The notes under the pieces: model-generated | Databases searched by the model: none | Told to the model about the DNA's origin: nothing | What the model saw: only the letters and a program-made list of their open reading frames with translations | Shown: positions 45,735 through 55,151 of the stretch, in pieces | Position numbering within the stretch: position 1 is the stretch's first letter | Layout of the letters: every line of letters begins with the position of its first letter | Assembly: GCA_009746045.1 (NCBI GenBank) | Contig: RPFO01000041.1 | Span: forward strand, 6,527,302-6,591,301 | DNA length: 64,000 nucleotides | Reading direction: 5' to 3' | Source of the DNA: Mesostigma viride | Taxonomy: Eukaryota > Streptophyta > Mesostigmatophyceae > Mesostigmatales > Mesostigmataceae | Position numbers and translations under genes: made by a program

Positions 45735-45858
45735 NNNNNNNNNNNNNNNNNNNNNNNNNNNNNNNNNNNNNNNNNNNNNNNNNNNNNNNNNNNNNNNNNN
45801 NNNNNNNNNNNNNNNNNNNNNNNNNNNNNNNNNNNNNNNNNNNNNNNNNNNNNNNNNN
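45735..45858. other. Assembly gap (124 N)
   Basis: Run of N. The viral segment to its left (44484-45734) recurs to its right (46173-50038), so the gap may join two overlapping contigs or two alleles. Confidence 0.99.
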
Positions 45859-46172
45859 CGCCTCCAGGGCGGCACCACAAACTGCGGACCTGATCTGATC
45901 CGGAGAGAGCCGATGTAAATTACGGCACCTGTAACGGTGCTGACAGGTAACGCTTGCTGTATTCCGAGCAACATCATTCGGATTTTAGTACACTCAAACA
46001 TTGTATATGATATTAAACTAGTCAACGACCTGTGGGTGCAATTAATAGGGATGCAAACCCAACAACAAGTCGTGTAAATAAACACCTAGCTGACGGCGTC
46101 AATTTTCCCCGCATATAATGCGTGATAACATAATGCGTGACAAAAGTAGAGAAACATCGCTAGATATTTGAC
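45859..46172 (-). mobile_element. Copia LTR fragment at contig edge
   Basis: About 314 bp is the reverse complement of the first part of the Copia LTR (25180-25493). It ends in TATTTGACA at 46172 and directly joins viral sequence that is continuous at 44483/44484 in copy 1. The rest of the element is lost in the N gap. A minus-strand Copia insertion in the conserved small gene is inferred. Confidence 0.85.
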
Positions 46173-46329
46173 ACTCCCCACTCCATGTACAAGTGATTCG
46201 TGCCGACGATCTTTACGCGGAACCCTTTCCTGGCGAACCCCTTCCCGACTTTGCGCACGACCGTGCGGACGTCATAGATCGGCAGCCCGAACTGATACGT
46301 GGGTACGGTGTACAGCAAGGACGTCTGCC

Positions 46330-48915
46330 TGTCGCGTTTGCGTGCCATTATATCCTAGCCTATCACTTGGAAGGCATATCCATAGCAATAGAGTACTCTT
46401 GTGTGTGATCCACTATATTAAATAATGTGGAAATGATAGGTGTGGTCCTTGACGGCACCACCACCTTCATGACAGGCAGCGCAGCCAGCCGATATTTATA
46501 TTATGAAGATTGCAATAATGCTTTATGATGAAAGCAATGCCCAAACCATTCATTCCATAACATTTGACAAATTACAATGAATGCCGAGTTGTGCTGCCGC
46601 AACTGTAAGAGTAACTACATATCCTTGAGACCCATCGAAATCACCACAGACCGACCATGACGCCACTGTGGCGCAACAGTGTTTACTTACGTCATAATCT
46701 ATATCAACTGTGTGACTCTGCGCTCATGTCCCAGTTACTGGCACACTGGCCAACGACGAACCGGCCCTTTCCCGGGACTGTTCCCGGGTCAGCATAACGT
46801 TTCTCGTCCACAATGCCAACAACATCCCAACCGGATCAAACCATTGTCAATCTTATCAACCATCGTCATGGCAACGACATGCAACCACTCACGGGGGCTG
46901 CTCCGGGCTGTTCGAGAAGTTTAACCCCATGAAGACAACAAACTAGTTGTGAGGGAGAGAAACGAGCGAACAACGACCACCATGGCCGCTGCGCTGCTCC
47001 TAAATACCTCCAAAAATCCCGGCATCCATGCGCTGTCGCATTTGCCAGCAAGCCGCCTGACGTGCAGTTAGACTGCCAGCAAAATGCAGAGCAAGTCTGT
47101 TCGACAACCACGTGCGAGCCAGCACACCGCACACTACGATCTGCGTATCTAGCTTTGTCAGATGGACTGAACATCATTCCGTCTGGACAATACAAAAGAT
47201 TCATAACTGCCAAATGTCACGCACCGGAATATTGCGCAAGCCACCAAGGCTTTGCGCCCCAAAGTCTTGCGCCTGAACCTAAGTCAGGTCACCTAAGACT
47301 GTCACTCTAGAAATTCAGGCCTTTCCGGCGCGGCGCTCCACACCGGCCCAAGGAACAAAGCCTGCGGCCTACTGAATCGGAACCAACCAAACGTCGGTAA
47401 CGATTCCGATTACGGCAACCGCGTAACTTCTTGAGTGCACGGACGTAAATGATCACGGACGTGACAGCTGTCGCGTTTGCGTGCCATTATATCCTAGCCT
47501 ATCACTTGGAAGGCATATCCATAGCAATAGAGTACTCTTGTGTGTGATCCACTATATTCCCCCCCACTTTTTAGCTCGAAAAAATGAAGAGCCAAAAAGT
47601 CAAAAAGAGGATCACATAGGGAAAAAAAAATTCCCACGACAGGACCACACATGCTTTTCAAATAGGCTAAGCAATAACCTCTTCAGTGCTTTTTCAAGGA
47701 TAAGCATAATCCTCTTCATGGCTTTTTCAAGGATAAGCCTAATCCTCTTCATAGCTTTTTAAAGGATAAGCTTAATCCTCTTCCAAGTGCTTGATTCTGC
47801 AAGCAGCTTGGGTATATCTCCGGCTCAGGCTGTCCGAACTGAACCCGCCAAGGGTTGTTCGCTCGTTTAAATAATGTGGAAATGATAGGTGTGGTCCTTG
47901 ACGGCACCACCACCTTCATGACAGGCAGCGCAGCCAGCCGATATTTATATTATGAAGATTGCAATAATGCTTTATGATGAAAGCAATGCCCAAACCATTC
48001 ATTCCATAACATTTGACAAATTACAATGAATGCCGAGTTGTGCTGCCGCAACTGTAAGAGTAACTACATATCCTTGAGACCCATCGAAATCACCACAGAC
48101 CGACCATGACGCCACTGTGGCGCAACAGTGTTTACTTACGTCATAATCTATATCAACTGTGTGACTCTGCGCTCATGTCCCAGTTACTGGCACACTGGCC
48201 AACGACGAACCGGCCCTTTCCCGGGACTGTTCCCGGGTCAGCATAACGTTTCTCGTCCACAATGCCAACAACATCCCAACCGGATCAAACCATTGTCAAT
48301 CTTATCAACCATCGTCATGGCAACGACATGCAACCACTCACGGGGGCTGCTCCGGGCTGTTCGAGAAGTTTAACCCCATGAAGACAACAAACTAGTTGTG
48401 AGGGAGAGAAACGAGCGAACAACGACCACCATGGCCGCTGCGCTGCTCCTAAATACCTCCAAAAATCCCGGCATCCATGCGCTGTCGCATTTGCCAGCAA
48501 GCCGCCTGACGTGCAGTTAGACTGCCAGCAAAATGCAGAGCAAGTCTGTTCGACAACCACGTGCGAGCCAGCACACCGCACACTACGATCTGCGTATCTA
48601 GCTTTGTCAGATGGACTGAACATCATTCCGTCTGGACAATACAAAAGATTCATAACTGCCAAATGTCACGCACCGGAATATTGCGCAAGCCACCAAGGCT
48701 TTGCGCCCCAAAGTCTTGCGCCTGAACCTAAGTCAGGTCACCTAAGACTGTCACTCTAGAAATTCAGGCCTTTCCGGCGCGGCGCTCCACACCGGCCCAA
48801 GGAACAAAGCCTGCGGCCTACTGAATCGGAACCAACCAAACGTCGGTAACGATTCCGATTACGGCAACCGCGTAACTTCTTGAGTGCACGGACGTAAATG
48901 ATCACGGACGTGACA
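46330..48915. mobile_element. Tandem pair of LTR-like elements
   Basis: Two near-identical units, 46330-47466 (1137 bp) and 47469-48915 (1447 bp), are joined by only two bases (GC). Each starts TGTCGCGTTTGCG and ends GGACGTGACA. A 4-bp target duplication TGCC flanks the pair (46326-46329, 48916-48919). The second unit has an extra 310 bp (47559-47868). No coding potential for transposase or RT is seen. TG...CA ends suggest LTRs, but the short inverted ends (TGTCxCGT) would also fit a DNA transposon. Confidence 0.65.
47559..47868. repeat. 310-bp extra segment with ~31-bp tandem repeats
   Basis: Present only in the second LTR-like unit. It contains about four copies of a CCTCTTCATGGCTTTTTCAA-type unit with GGATAAGC, imperfectly repeated (about 47678-47795). 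Confidence 0.6.
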
Positions 48916-49075
48916 TGCCCCTGGGACGCCGTAGAACGTATGCACGTTTCCACGGCGCGCGTGATCTTGTCTTCCACCATGCGTCTCCCCGCCTGCGACG
49001 CTTTCACGAGGTCGTAGGCGTTCGCCGCGCTCAGACGAGACATCACGTTAATATAAGCCTTTATTAAATAAGAGG

Positions 49076-49552
49076 ATGGACAACGAAAACGAGTCCAACG
49101 CGATTCTGACCGTTCGGGGGTACCCGGGGCTCTTCGTCGTAGACTTTCCGTTCCAGTGGTCGTGGGAACACGTGGAGAAATCTCTGCGTTCTCCGACACT
49201 GTTCGACATCCTCGCGCCCAAGCACAACCTTCCGTACCGAGGCCGCGGGGTGGGAGTCTACGTGTCCAACGATTCAAGGAAGGAGAAGAACGTCACGGCC
49301 TCGATGATCACGGGAATGGACGTGGAGTCGGACATGATGTTCGTGAAGACGGAAGACTCGGACGACGCGCCCACGAGAACGGTGCGTTTCACTTCGGAGG
49401 ACGTCGTTTCCATGCTGAGGCTCTCGCCGCCTCTATGGGTGGACGCCGTGTGCGGCCAGGTGCAGGTGGGGGAGGTCCCGGCGTGCAGGGGGTGCGGGAA
49501 AAAGTTCAAGGTCCTGCCTTCCGATAGGAACACGTGCGAGTGCACCTATTAG
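49076..49552 (+). CDS. Protein of unknown function (copy 2, intact)
   Basis: A 158-residue protein. A mixed alpha/beta body holds RGRGVGVYVSNDSRKEK. The C-terminus has a Cys-x2-Cys pair and two further Cys (ACRGCGKKFKV, NTCECTY), which could form a zinc ribbon. A bidirectional AT-rich promoter precedes it. The stop overlaps the stop of the convergent gene. No family recognised. Confidence 0.65.
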   Translation: MDNENESNAILTVRGYPGLFVVDFPFQWSWEHVEKSLRSPTLFDILAPKHNLPYRGRGVGVYVSNDSRKEKNVTASMITGMDVESDMMFVKTEDSDDAPTRTVRFTSEDVVSMLRLSPPLWVDAVCGQVQVGEVPACRGCGKKFKVLPSDRNTCECTY

Positions 49553-50264
49553 TCCTCATTCGCGGGCTCGATCGTTGGCGCGCCGCCTTCGAGGATGATG
49601 GAGTTCGGAACGGCACCCTCTTGCACGTCCCCGGCCTCTCCGCGTGCTCCGGCCTCCTTGCTCTCTTGGATGCGCCGCTGGTTAAACTCCTTCGTCTTCA
49701 ACCGGTCCGTGTGGTACTTGCCCATGATCTTCTCGAGACGCTCGTCGATGTACCGATGCTTGATTCCGGCCCGGATGTCGTCCGGAAGTGGGAGTACCAG
49801 CCAATTATACATCGACACGACGAAGATGTCAAAGTTCGGGTCGGCGTCCATGATCTTCTTGGCCTGCTCCTCGGCCGCGTCGATCGTGTCGAACACGCCC
49901 CGGACTTTGAGTGCCATGTGGTTGGCAGCGGGGGGACGACCAGGCTGACGACGGCGAAGTTCTGCCCGGGAACGTGTATGCTCGCCGGGTCCTCCTTCGC
50001 GTCCACGACGACTTGCTTCTGAACGAGTTCGGTGACATCCGCGGTGTCGACCGGCTTGGACGAGGGTTTGAGGCTCGTGTCTGGCTCTATCACTATGGCG
50101 GACGACGCTGTCGGGACCGCGTCCGTCTCCCCGGGCATCTTCCCTGTCTTCTGGTACTCGAGGTGCTCCTCCTCCGAGAGGATCAGCGGCGCCCCGACGC
50201 TCACGTTCATCATCTTTCCAGGGGCAGGAGCAGTAGTCATCGTTTCGGCAACTCTGGCGGTCAT
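49549..50264 (-). CDS. DUF5832-like viral protein, frameshifted in this copy
   Basis: About 238 residues. The N-terminal part (~1-110) has a polar start and VPGQNFAVVSLVVPP. The C-terminal part (frame of 49549-49917) has ALKVRGVFDTIDAAEEQAKK, DPNFDIFVVSMYNW and a helical, basic end. This sequence resembles the DUF5832 family of giant viruses; I give that name from memory of its pattern. A G run with six G (49930-49935) breaks the frame here, whereas copy 1 has seven. Confidence 0.65.
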
Positions 50265-50305
50265 ATTTTTTACTCTGGGTCTAACGCGCGCTCCATGGCA
50301 CGGAT

Positions 50306-50818
50306 CTAAGGGTCCATAATGCGGTCGATGATGATGGGGTGATCGCGGTTGTTGCGAAGGGACTCCACCGTGTACTCCTGCAGGGGGTTGACGAAGGAGC
50401 CGAGGTTGGACTCTCCCAAGGCCACGGAGACAAGTTTCTCGAAGTATTCGGTGTTCCTATAAAAGTCCCTGTCCCGGACAAGCTTCTGCCACAAATCGCG
50501 GTTGAGTTCTTCCACGAGGTCCCACTTGTCCTCGCAACTCTTGCGCGTCACCGCGCGTCTTTCGAGAAGCCGGATGTCCTTCCTCGATTCGTACACGGCT
50601 CTCGCCTTGTAGATGACCGCGTCCAGAGGAACGCCCGCTTTGAACGCGCATTTGAACTTGAACCGGATGCTGTCTATGTTGGATTGGGACAAAAAGTAGC
50701 GGTACACGGGATACGTGTCTTCCACCAAGCGTTTGTCGCTGATGCGACCGATCGCGGTCGTGGACCCGCCCGTGAAATCCGCGTACGAGGCGTTGGGAGG
50801 CACGTTTATGGGGATCAT
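50306..50818 (-). CDS. Helical protein of unknown function
   Basis: A 170-residue protein, mostly helical, with aromatic and charged residues (YPVYRYFLSQSNIDSIRFKF, DLVEELNRDLWQKLVRDRD). Its ATG lies 39 bp from the divergent resolvase gene. No family recognised; virion or core protein possible. Confidence 0.6.
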   Translation of the reverse strand: MIPINVPPNASYADFTGGSTTAIGRISDKRLVEDTYPVYRYFLSQSNIDSIRFKFKCAFKAGVPLDAVIYKARAVYESRKDIRLLERRAVTRKSCEDKWDLVEELNRDLWQKLVRDRDFYRNTEYFEKLVSVALGESNLGSFVNPLQEYTVESLRNNRDHPIIIDRIMDP

Positions 50819-50857
50819 GAAGATATGTGTACTATACTACTACGACGAAAGTTCGCG

Positions 50858-51451
50858 ATGACGATCATTCTGAGCTTCGACGTTGGTATCGCAAACCTCG
50901 CCTACTGCTTACTAAAAGACACGGAGGGGGAGCCGAACGAGTACGCGGGAGGGGCGAGTTTCGAGATACTGGGGTGGGAGGTGATCGACTTGAGAGGAGC
51001 CACGCTCGAGGACGCTTGCAAGAACCTTGCATCTGAGCTGTTCAAGCGAATCGCGTCACTCGGCGTGGCGGATCTCGTGCTCATCGAACGACAGACGAAG
51101 ACGAACGTGAAAATGAAGGTGATCAGCCACGTCATTCAAGCGTTTTTTGATACACACGTCCTTTACCGTCCGAGCGCGGTAGACGCGTACAAAGAGATGC
51201 GCGTTGAATTTGCGTCACCGACGCAAAAGCTGAAGGTCTACACCGGGCCGGAAATACCATGCACTATCAAGAACAAGTATAGGTACAACAAAAAGGTCGC
51301 TGTCGAGCAAACGGCCAAGATCCTGGCGAAATACCCTGTTCACATGAACTACTTCCACTCGCTCCAGAAGAAAGACGACGCCGCCGACTCGTTCCTCCAA
51401 GGTCTCGCGAGGTTGAAGAGGAAACCGGCCCCGAAAGAGGTTTCGCTGTGA
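50858..51451 (+). CDS. A22-like RuvC-fold Holliday junction resolvase
   Basis: A 197-residue protein with the four acidic sites of the poxvirus A22/RuvC family: ILSFDVGIANLAY (Asp), LVLIERQTKTN (Glu) and KKDDAADSFLQGLA (two Asp). Length is normal for the family. It resolves branched DNA formed in replication and recombination. The ATG at 50858 gives the standard start just before the first strand. It lies 74 bp before the YqaJ gene, so the two could act together. Confidence 0.92.
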   Translation: MTIILSFDVGIANLAYCLLKDTEGEPNEYAGGASFEILGWEVIDLRGATLEDACKNLASELFKRIASLGVADLVLIERQTKTNVKMKVISHVIQAFFDTHVLYRPSAVDAYKEMRVEFASPTQKLKVYTGPEIPCTIKNKYRYNKKVAVEQTAKILAKYPVHMNYFHSLQKKDDAADSFLQGLARLKRKPAPKEVSL

Positions 51452-51524
51452 GCTCGTTACGTGAGCGTGAATAATTGTGTGCATCTCGTACTAGTGGCGC
51501 AAGCTGACGCGTTTCCTGGCGACC

Positions 51525-52388
51525 ATGGCGGAAAAGGGGATGCACCCGGCGGTTTCGGAACTTTTAAAGATAAAGTCCCCCCCGCAGCGGACCCCCGAAT
51601 GGTTCGCAATACGCGACAAAATGTTGACGGCGTCGGACCTAGCCGCCGCGATAGGGTGGAACCCGTACCAAAGTCGGAACAAACTCTTGCGCAAGAAGCT
51701 CGGGGACTCGAGGTACGTCTTCCAGGGGAACGCCGCGACGAGGTGGGGGAACGACCACGAGGACATCGCGGCTCAGGAGTACAGCAAAAAGACGGGAAAG
51801 AAGTGCCTTGAGTTCGGACTCATTTCGCACCCCCTTCACCCTTGGCTCGGCGGGAGCCCTGATCGCGTTACGACGGACGGCATCCTCGTGGAGATCAAGT
51901 GCCCTATTCGTCGCAAGATCACGCACGAATGTCCCAAGTACTACATCCCCCAAGTCCAGATCCTGCTGGAGATCCTGAACCTCGAGGTCGCCCACTTCGT
52001 TCAATACGCACCGCCTACCACGTGGAGCGAGCAGGTATTGGATATTCTCGAGATCAGGAGGGACAGGGAGTGGTTTCGGCGGTTCTTTCCCGCGATGCAG
52101 AAGTTCCGGAACGAGTGGATGGAAATCGACGCAAAAGGCGGGCTGGAGTACTTGGACAAGACGGGCGCGTTTTCGGCGTCTAGTTCGGATTCGGACAATG
52201 CCACCCCGCGGCAGGTCAAGAGGAAGATGGTAGAAGTCGACATCGAAGGCCCTCCTCGGGCCGCGGACGAATTCCCGTTCGTGGAAAAGAAACAAAAGGA
52301 GCCTTCGCCTCCTCCGTGCCAGGCGCCAGCTCCGGCACAAGAAGAGGTGGCCACTATCCACAACTTCACCTTCTGGAGATCTGCATGA
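51525..52388 (+). CDS. YqaJ-type viral exonuclease/recombinase
   Basis: A 287-residue protein. The N-terminal ~200 residues are the YqaJ domain: QRTPEWFAIRDKMLTASD, WGNDHEDIAAQEY, GGSPDR (Asp), LVEIKCP (Glu-x-Lys) and YIPQVQILLEIL. The remaining ~90 residues are a disordered, acidic and Pro-rich tail. These lambda-exonuclease-like enzymes make single-stranded DNA for recombination. All key residues are present. Confidence 0.9.
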   Translation: MAEKGMHPAVSELLKIKSPPQRTPEWFAIRDKMLTASDLAAAIGWNPYQSRNKLLRKKLGDSRYVFQGNAATRWGNDHEDIAAQEYSKKTGKKCLEFGLISHPLHPWLGGSPDRVTTDGILVEIKCPIRRKITHECPKYYIPQVQILLEILNLEVAHFVQYAPPTTWSEQVLDILEIRRDREWFRRFFPAMQKFRNEWMEIDAKGGLEYLDKTGAFSASSSDSDNATPRQVKRKMVEVDIEGPPRAADEFPFVEKKQKEPSPPPCQAPAPAQEEVATIHNFTFWRSA

Positions 52389-52575
52389 GAGTGCCTAGAC
52401 ATATCATCGTGGGGATGAACGACAAGAAACCGACCGCGATAAAGACTCTACTAGGCATGTTCTGCATGACCGACGCCTCGGAAGGTCGAGCGGGGATCAT
52501 GGTCGTACCGATAAAAAGACAGATGGTTCCGAACGCGAATGTGTCCCATGTCAATTTTAGGCACTGCGTGATCAT
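52366..52575 (-). CDS. Two-TM protein, TMEM230/DUF872-like
   Basis: A 69-residue protein with helices at ~14-30 and ~47-64. The second ends GFLSFIPTMI, close to the GxLxFIPGxY signature of the TMEM230 (DUF872) family, which also occurs in large DNA viruses. A plus-strand frame (52385-52585) exists but has no such sign. The ATG follows TTTAAATAAATTAATTG, the AT-rich motif of membrane genes here. Confidence 0.5.
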   Translation of the reverse strand: MITQCLKLTWDTFAFGTICLFIGTTMIPARPSEASVMQNMPSRVFIAVGFLSFIPTMICLGTLMQISRR

Positions 52576-52586
52576 TTACAATTAAT

Positions 52587-53872
52587 TTATTTAAAGAATT
52601 CATTTCCGAATACAAACTCGCGCATTCTCTGCGCGTTCTCGTCGCTCTTCCCTACCCAGTCGAACGGCCTACTGACGAACGTGCTGATATCCGGCAAGGT
52701 CAGCGTCTGGATATCAAAGAGTGTCCATATGGCTTGAAACATCGCCCCCCTGGGCTCTGAATTGATTACGCGTCCAAACGCGGCTTCGGCGCTGTCGCTA
52801 AGCCGCTCAAACTCGGCGATCTTAACTTCTTTGGCGCCGCGTTCGGCGATCGTTTTCTGCTGGTCGCGCTCGTTGATGAGAATGGCGAGCATTTTGTCCA
52901 TTGCCTTGTGGCTCGCCTCTTTCAGCCCGTTCTTCAATAAACTGTCCGAAGCTTCCATGATCGGCCCCAACGCCTTCCCCCCAACGGTTCCAGCTTGTAC
53001 TTTTCGGCGCTCAGCCAATCGATCACCTTTTGGGTGTTCTTTTCCGCGTCCAGCCGCACCCACGCGTAGAGGTCGGGGACGTAGGCGTCGAACTTATCCT
53101 TGACCCCCATGTCGGTCAAAAACACCGCGACCGCAGAGGCCGAACGGCCGGACCCTCCAGGAGCCGTCAAGTAGGTCGTGAAGGGTTTGAAGATAGACGC
53201 CCATTGGGCTCTAAATTCGTTGACCTCGTTGTTCGCCTGCTCGCGGACCTTCGAACCCTCTGTCAAGTTGTCGCGGATGCTCCGGAGCCTGTCCGCCTCT
53301 GCATCGTACGTCTTCGTGAAGGCGGCCGTGAGTTTGGAAGTAAGGTCCCTGGCGGAGAACTTGAAAATCTCGCGAAACATACGTTGGACGTACGACATGG
53401 TTTGGACGGACGCGGTCTCTAGCCCCGTTTTCGCCGCGGTCTGTTGAACGGATGCGATGTCGGCTGTGGACGGCATGCCGATCGCATCGTCCGTTGCCGC
53501 GATATTGCCACGGATGAGTTCCATCAGTTTCTTCACTTTCGGGTCTGACTCGTCACCTCCCGTCGCGACCATCGCCTTCGTGAGCTCGTCCGTCAGTTCC
53601 TTGACGGACATTTCTTCTAGAGGCTTCGTTTTTCCGGCGGTCACCTCTGCGATGAGTTCTTGCGCCCGCTTCTTCGCCGCCTCCTCCTCAGCGGCTTTGG
53701 CTTCCGCTTCTTCTTTTGCCTTGGCCGCTTTTGCCTCCTCTTCTTTCTGCGTCTCCTCTTCGGTATCGGCAGGATCCTCTTCGGAATCCTTCTTTCCGAT
53801 CACGCCCGCTTGCCACAAAATAACTACGACTAGAACCGGGACGAGTACCAGCAGCAAAAGCGCGGCGGACAT
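52587..53872 (-). CDS. Membrane-anchored coiled-coil protein, frameshifted
   Basis: About 428 residues over two frames. The first (53872-~52980) starts with a signal-anchor helix (LLLLVLVPVLVVVILW), then a Glu/Lys/Ala-rich coiled coil (about 25-75) and a helical domain. The second (~52980-52587) continues with helices and ends FVFGNEFFK. The break is at a run of six C (52977-52982). Possibly a virion inner-membrane protein. Confidence 0.6.
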
Positions 53873-53900
53873 CGGGTCTGGTATACAATTCGGTAAGACA

Positions 53901-54698
53901 TTATATGGGGAAACGCGTCGGCTGGACTGTTACGATATCTTGTTGGAACGCCGCGTATGCGAAACCGAACATGGGAAGTGGGAAGGTGTGACGCAGCATC
54001 CCCGTAAGATCGCCGAACGTGGTCGGCTTTCCGGGATAAAACGGGCGCTTGGGGTCCCACAAGTCCACGTATCCCGTGTGTTTCGGATGCATGTCCCATT
54101 CGGTATTGAACTCCGCCTTCACAGGGAACGGGACTTTGCGGTTCAACGTGTACGCCTCCATGTCGCTCCGCCTGTATTGGTCATATCCGCCGTCGGATAT
54201 CCCGCCATGGATGTACACGATATTGTCTCCGTACCCGTTCAGGTCCGCCGCCGTGACTCCCGGGCGGTACAACGACACGACGGCGTCATACGAACACACC
54301 ACCGCAGGCGTTCGAGGGATGACGGTGCCCCGTTTCGGCCCGGCGATGAACTTTCCGAGAAGTTGAGACATGAGGGATCCGTCGACGGGGTCGTGGAGAA
54401 GCACGTTGCAGTTATCGACGAGACCCGAGGTGTTGAAAGTCACGGGATAGGTACTCGCACAGCCGGTGTAAGGGCAGTACGTGACACTGTTCCCAAAGAT
54501 GTGGACGACTTCGCGTTTTTCCATCACCGTCTTGGGGATGACCAGCAACGAAGACTGGACAGGGACGACGATTACGTCGTCGACGGATTTCAGGTATGGC
54601 GGCGGCGTTTCGTTGAAGATGGGGTCGTGGATGGGCGGAATGCGGTTCACGGAGATGGTCTTGGGGTTGGCTTCGAATCTTCCGCGAATGAGACTCAT
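53901..54698 (-). CDS. Beta-rich protein of unknown function
   Basis: A 265-residue protein. Regular aromatic/hydrophobic spacing suggests a beta-rich globular fold. Three Cys fall in one stretch (CPYTGC and CNV). It shows no major-capsid signature that I can name. It lies in a minus-strand run of structural or membrane-like genes (52587-55949). A virion protein is a reasonable guess. Confidence 0.6.
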   Translation of the reverse strand: MSLIRGRFEANPKTISVNRIPPIHDPIFNETPPPYLKSVDDVIVVPVQSSLLVIPKTVMEKREVVHIFGNSVTYCPYTGCASTYPVTFNTSGLVDNCNVLLHDPVDGSLMSQLLGKFIAGPKRGTVIPRTPAVVCSYDAVVSLYRPGVTAADLNGYGDNIVYIHGGISDGGYDQYRRSDMEAYTLNRKVPFPVKAEFNTEWDMHPKHTGYVDLWDPKRPFYPGKPTTFGDLTGMLRHTFPLPMFGFAYAAFQQDIVTVQPTRFPI

Positions 54699-54941
54699 TT
54701 AATATTCAGGTCGAATATATTCAGGAGCGACGGAATTGTCTCGCACGTAATCCGCGAAAGAAGCGAACGTCGCGAGGCCCAAGAAAGGTAGACCCGTGGC
54801 CGCGACCATCTCCTTCAAAGCCAGGTAGAGGTTCAAGAGGTCGTCGCGGTAGTGGCTCTGAAACGCGTCTGGGAGGTCGTCTTGGGTCGCCTCTAGGATA
54901 TCATTCGTTGGGTCGACGATCGGGAGGGCTAGCGTGTCCAT
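54699..54941 (-). CDS. Small protein of unknown function
   Basis: An 80-residue protein with an acidic first half (PTNDILEATQDDLPDAF) and a hydrophobic helix (MVAATGLPFLGLATFASF). Its 5' end overlaps the 3' end of the next gene by 13 bp. The stop abuts the start of the 53901 gene. No family recognised. Confidence 0.55.
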   Translation of the reverse strand: MDTLALPIVDPTNDILEATQDDLPDAFQSHYRDDLLNLYLALKEMVAATGLPFLGLATFASFADYVRDNSVAPEYIRPEY

Positions 54942-55120
54942 GTCAGCGAGTACGTGTACAGCGCGGCTATCAACGCCACGATCCAGAAAGGGAGCAACGT
55001 CTCTTCGGGTCCGATGCCAAACGGAATAGGGCGCCCGTCTTCCTTGAACATGCAACGCGGCCGGAATACCAGCAGCATGTACGTTACGAAGAAATAAACC
55101 ACCACGGACAAAGCGCGCAT
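54929..55120 (-). CDS. Small two-TM membrane protein
   Basis: A 63-residue protein with helices at ~3-20 and ~43-58 and a short loop with one Cys. It is typical of the tiny membrane genes of the region. Confidence 0.6.
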   Translation of the reverse strand: MRALSVVVYFFVTYMLLVFRPRCMFKEDGRPIPFGIGPEETLLPFWIVALIAALYTYSLTWTR

Positions 55121-55151
55121 CCTTTGATTGATATAGTTCAGCGAGAAGTTT

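Larger units (their letters stand above)
46173..49043 (-). pseudogene. Virus-conserved small protein (copy 2, doubly interrupted)
   Basis: 5' part 49043 down to 48920 and middle part 46329 down to 46173, separated by a tandem LTR-like element. The 3' end is cut by the Copia LTR. What is left matches the intact gene at 44365-44751 base for base as far as I can see, so the insertions are young. Confidence 0.75.

Noticed and set aside
46679-47310. 80-115-residue frames repeated in both LTR-like units
   Set aside because: Present twice only because the element is; no similarity to transposon proteins is visible.
44484-50038. Viral gene duplication (tandem paralogues)
   Set aside because: No substitutions between copies, and they meet at an N gap, so allelic or assembly overlap is more likely than an old duplication.
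52385-52585. Plus-strand 66-residue frame overlapping the YqaJ stop
   Set aside because: The minus frame has two TM helices and a TMEM230-like ending, with an AT-rich upstream motif; the plus frame has no sign of a family.
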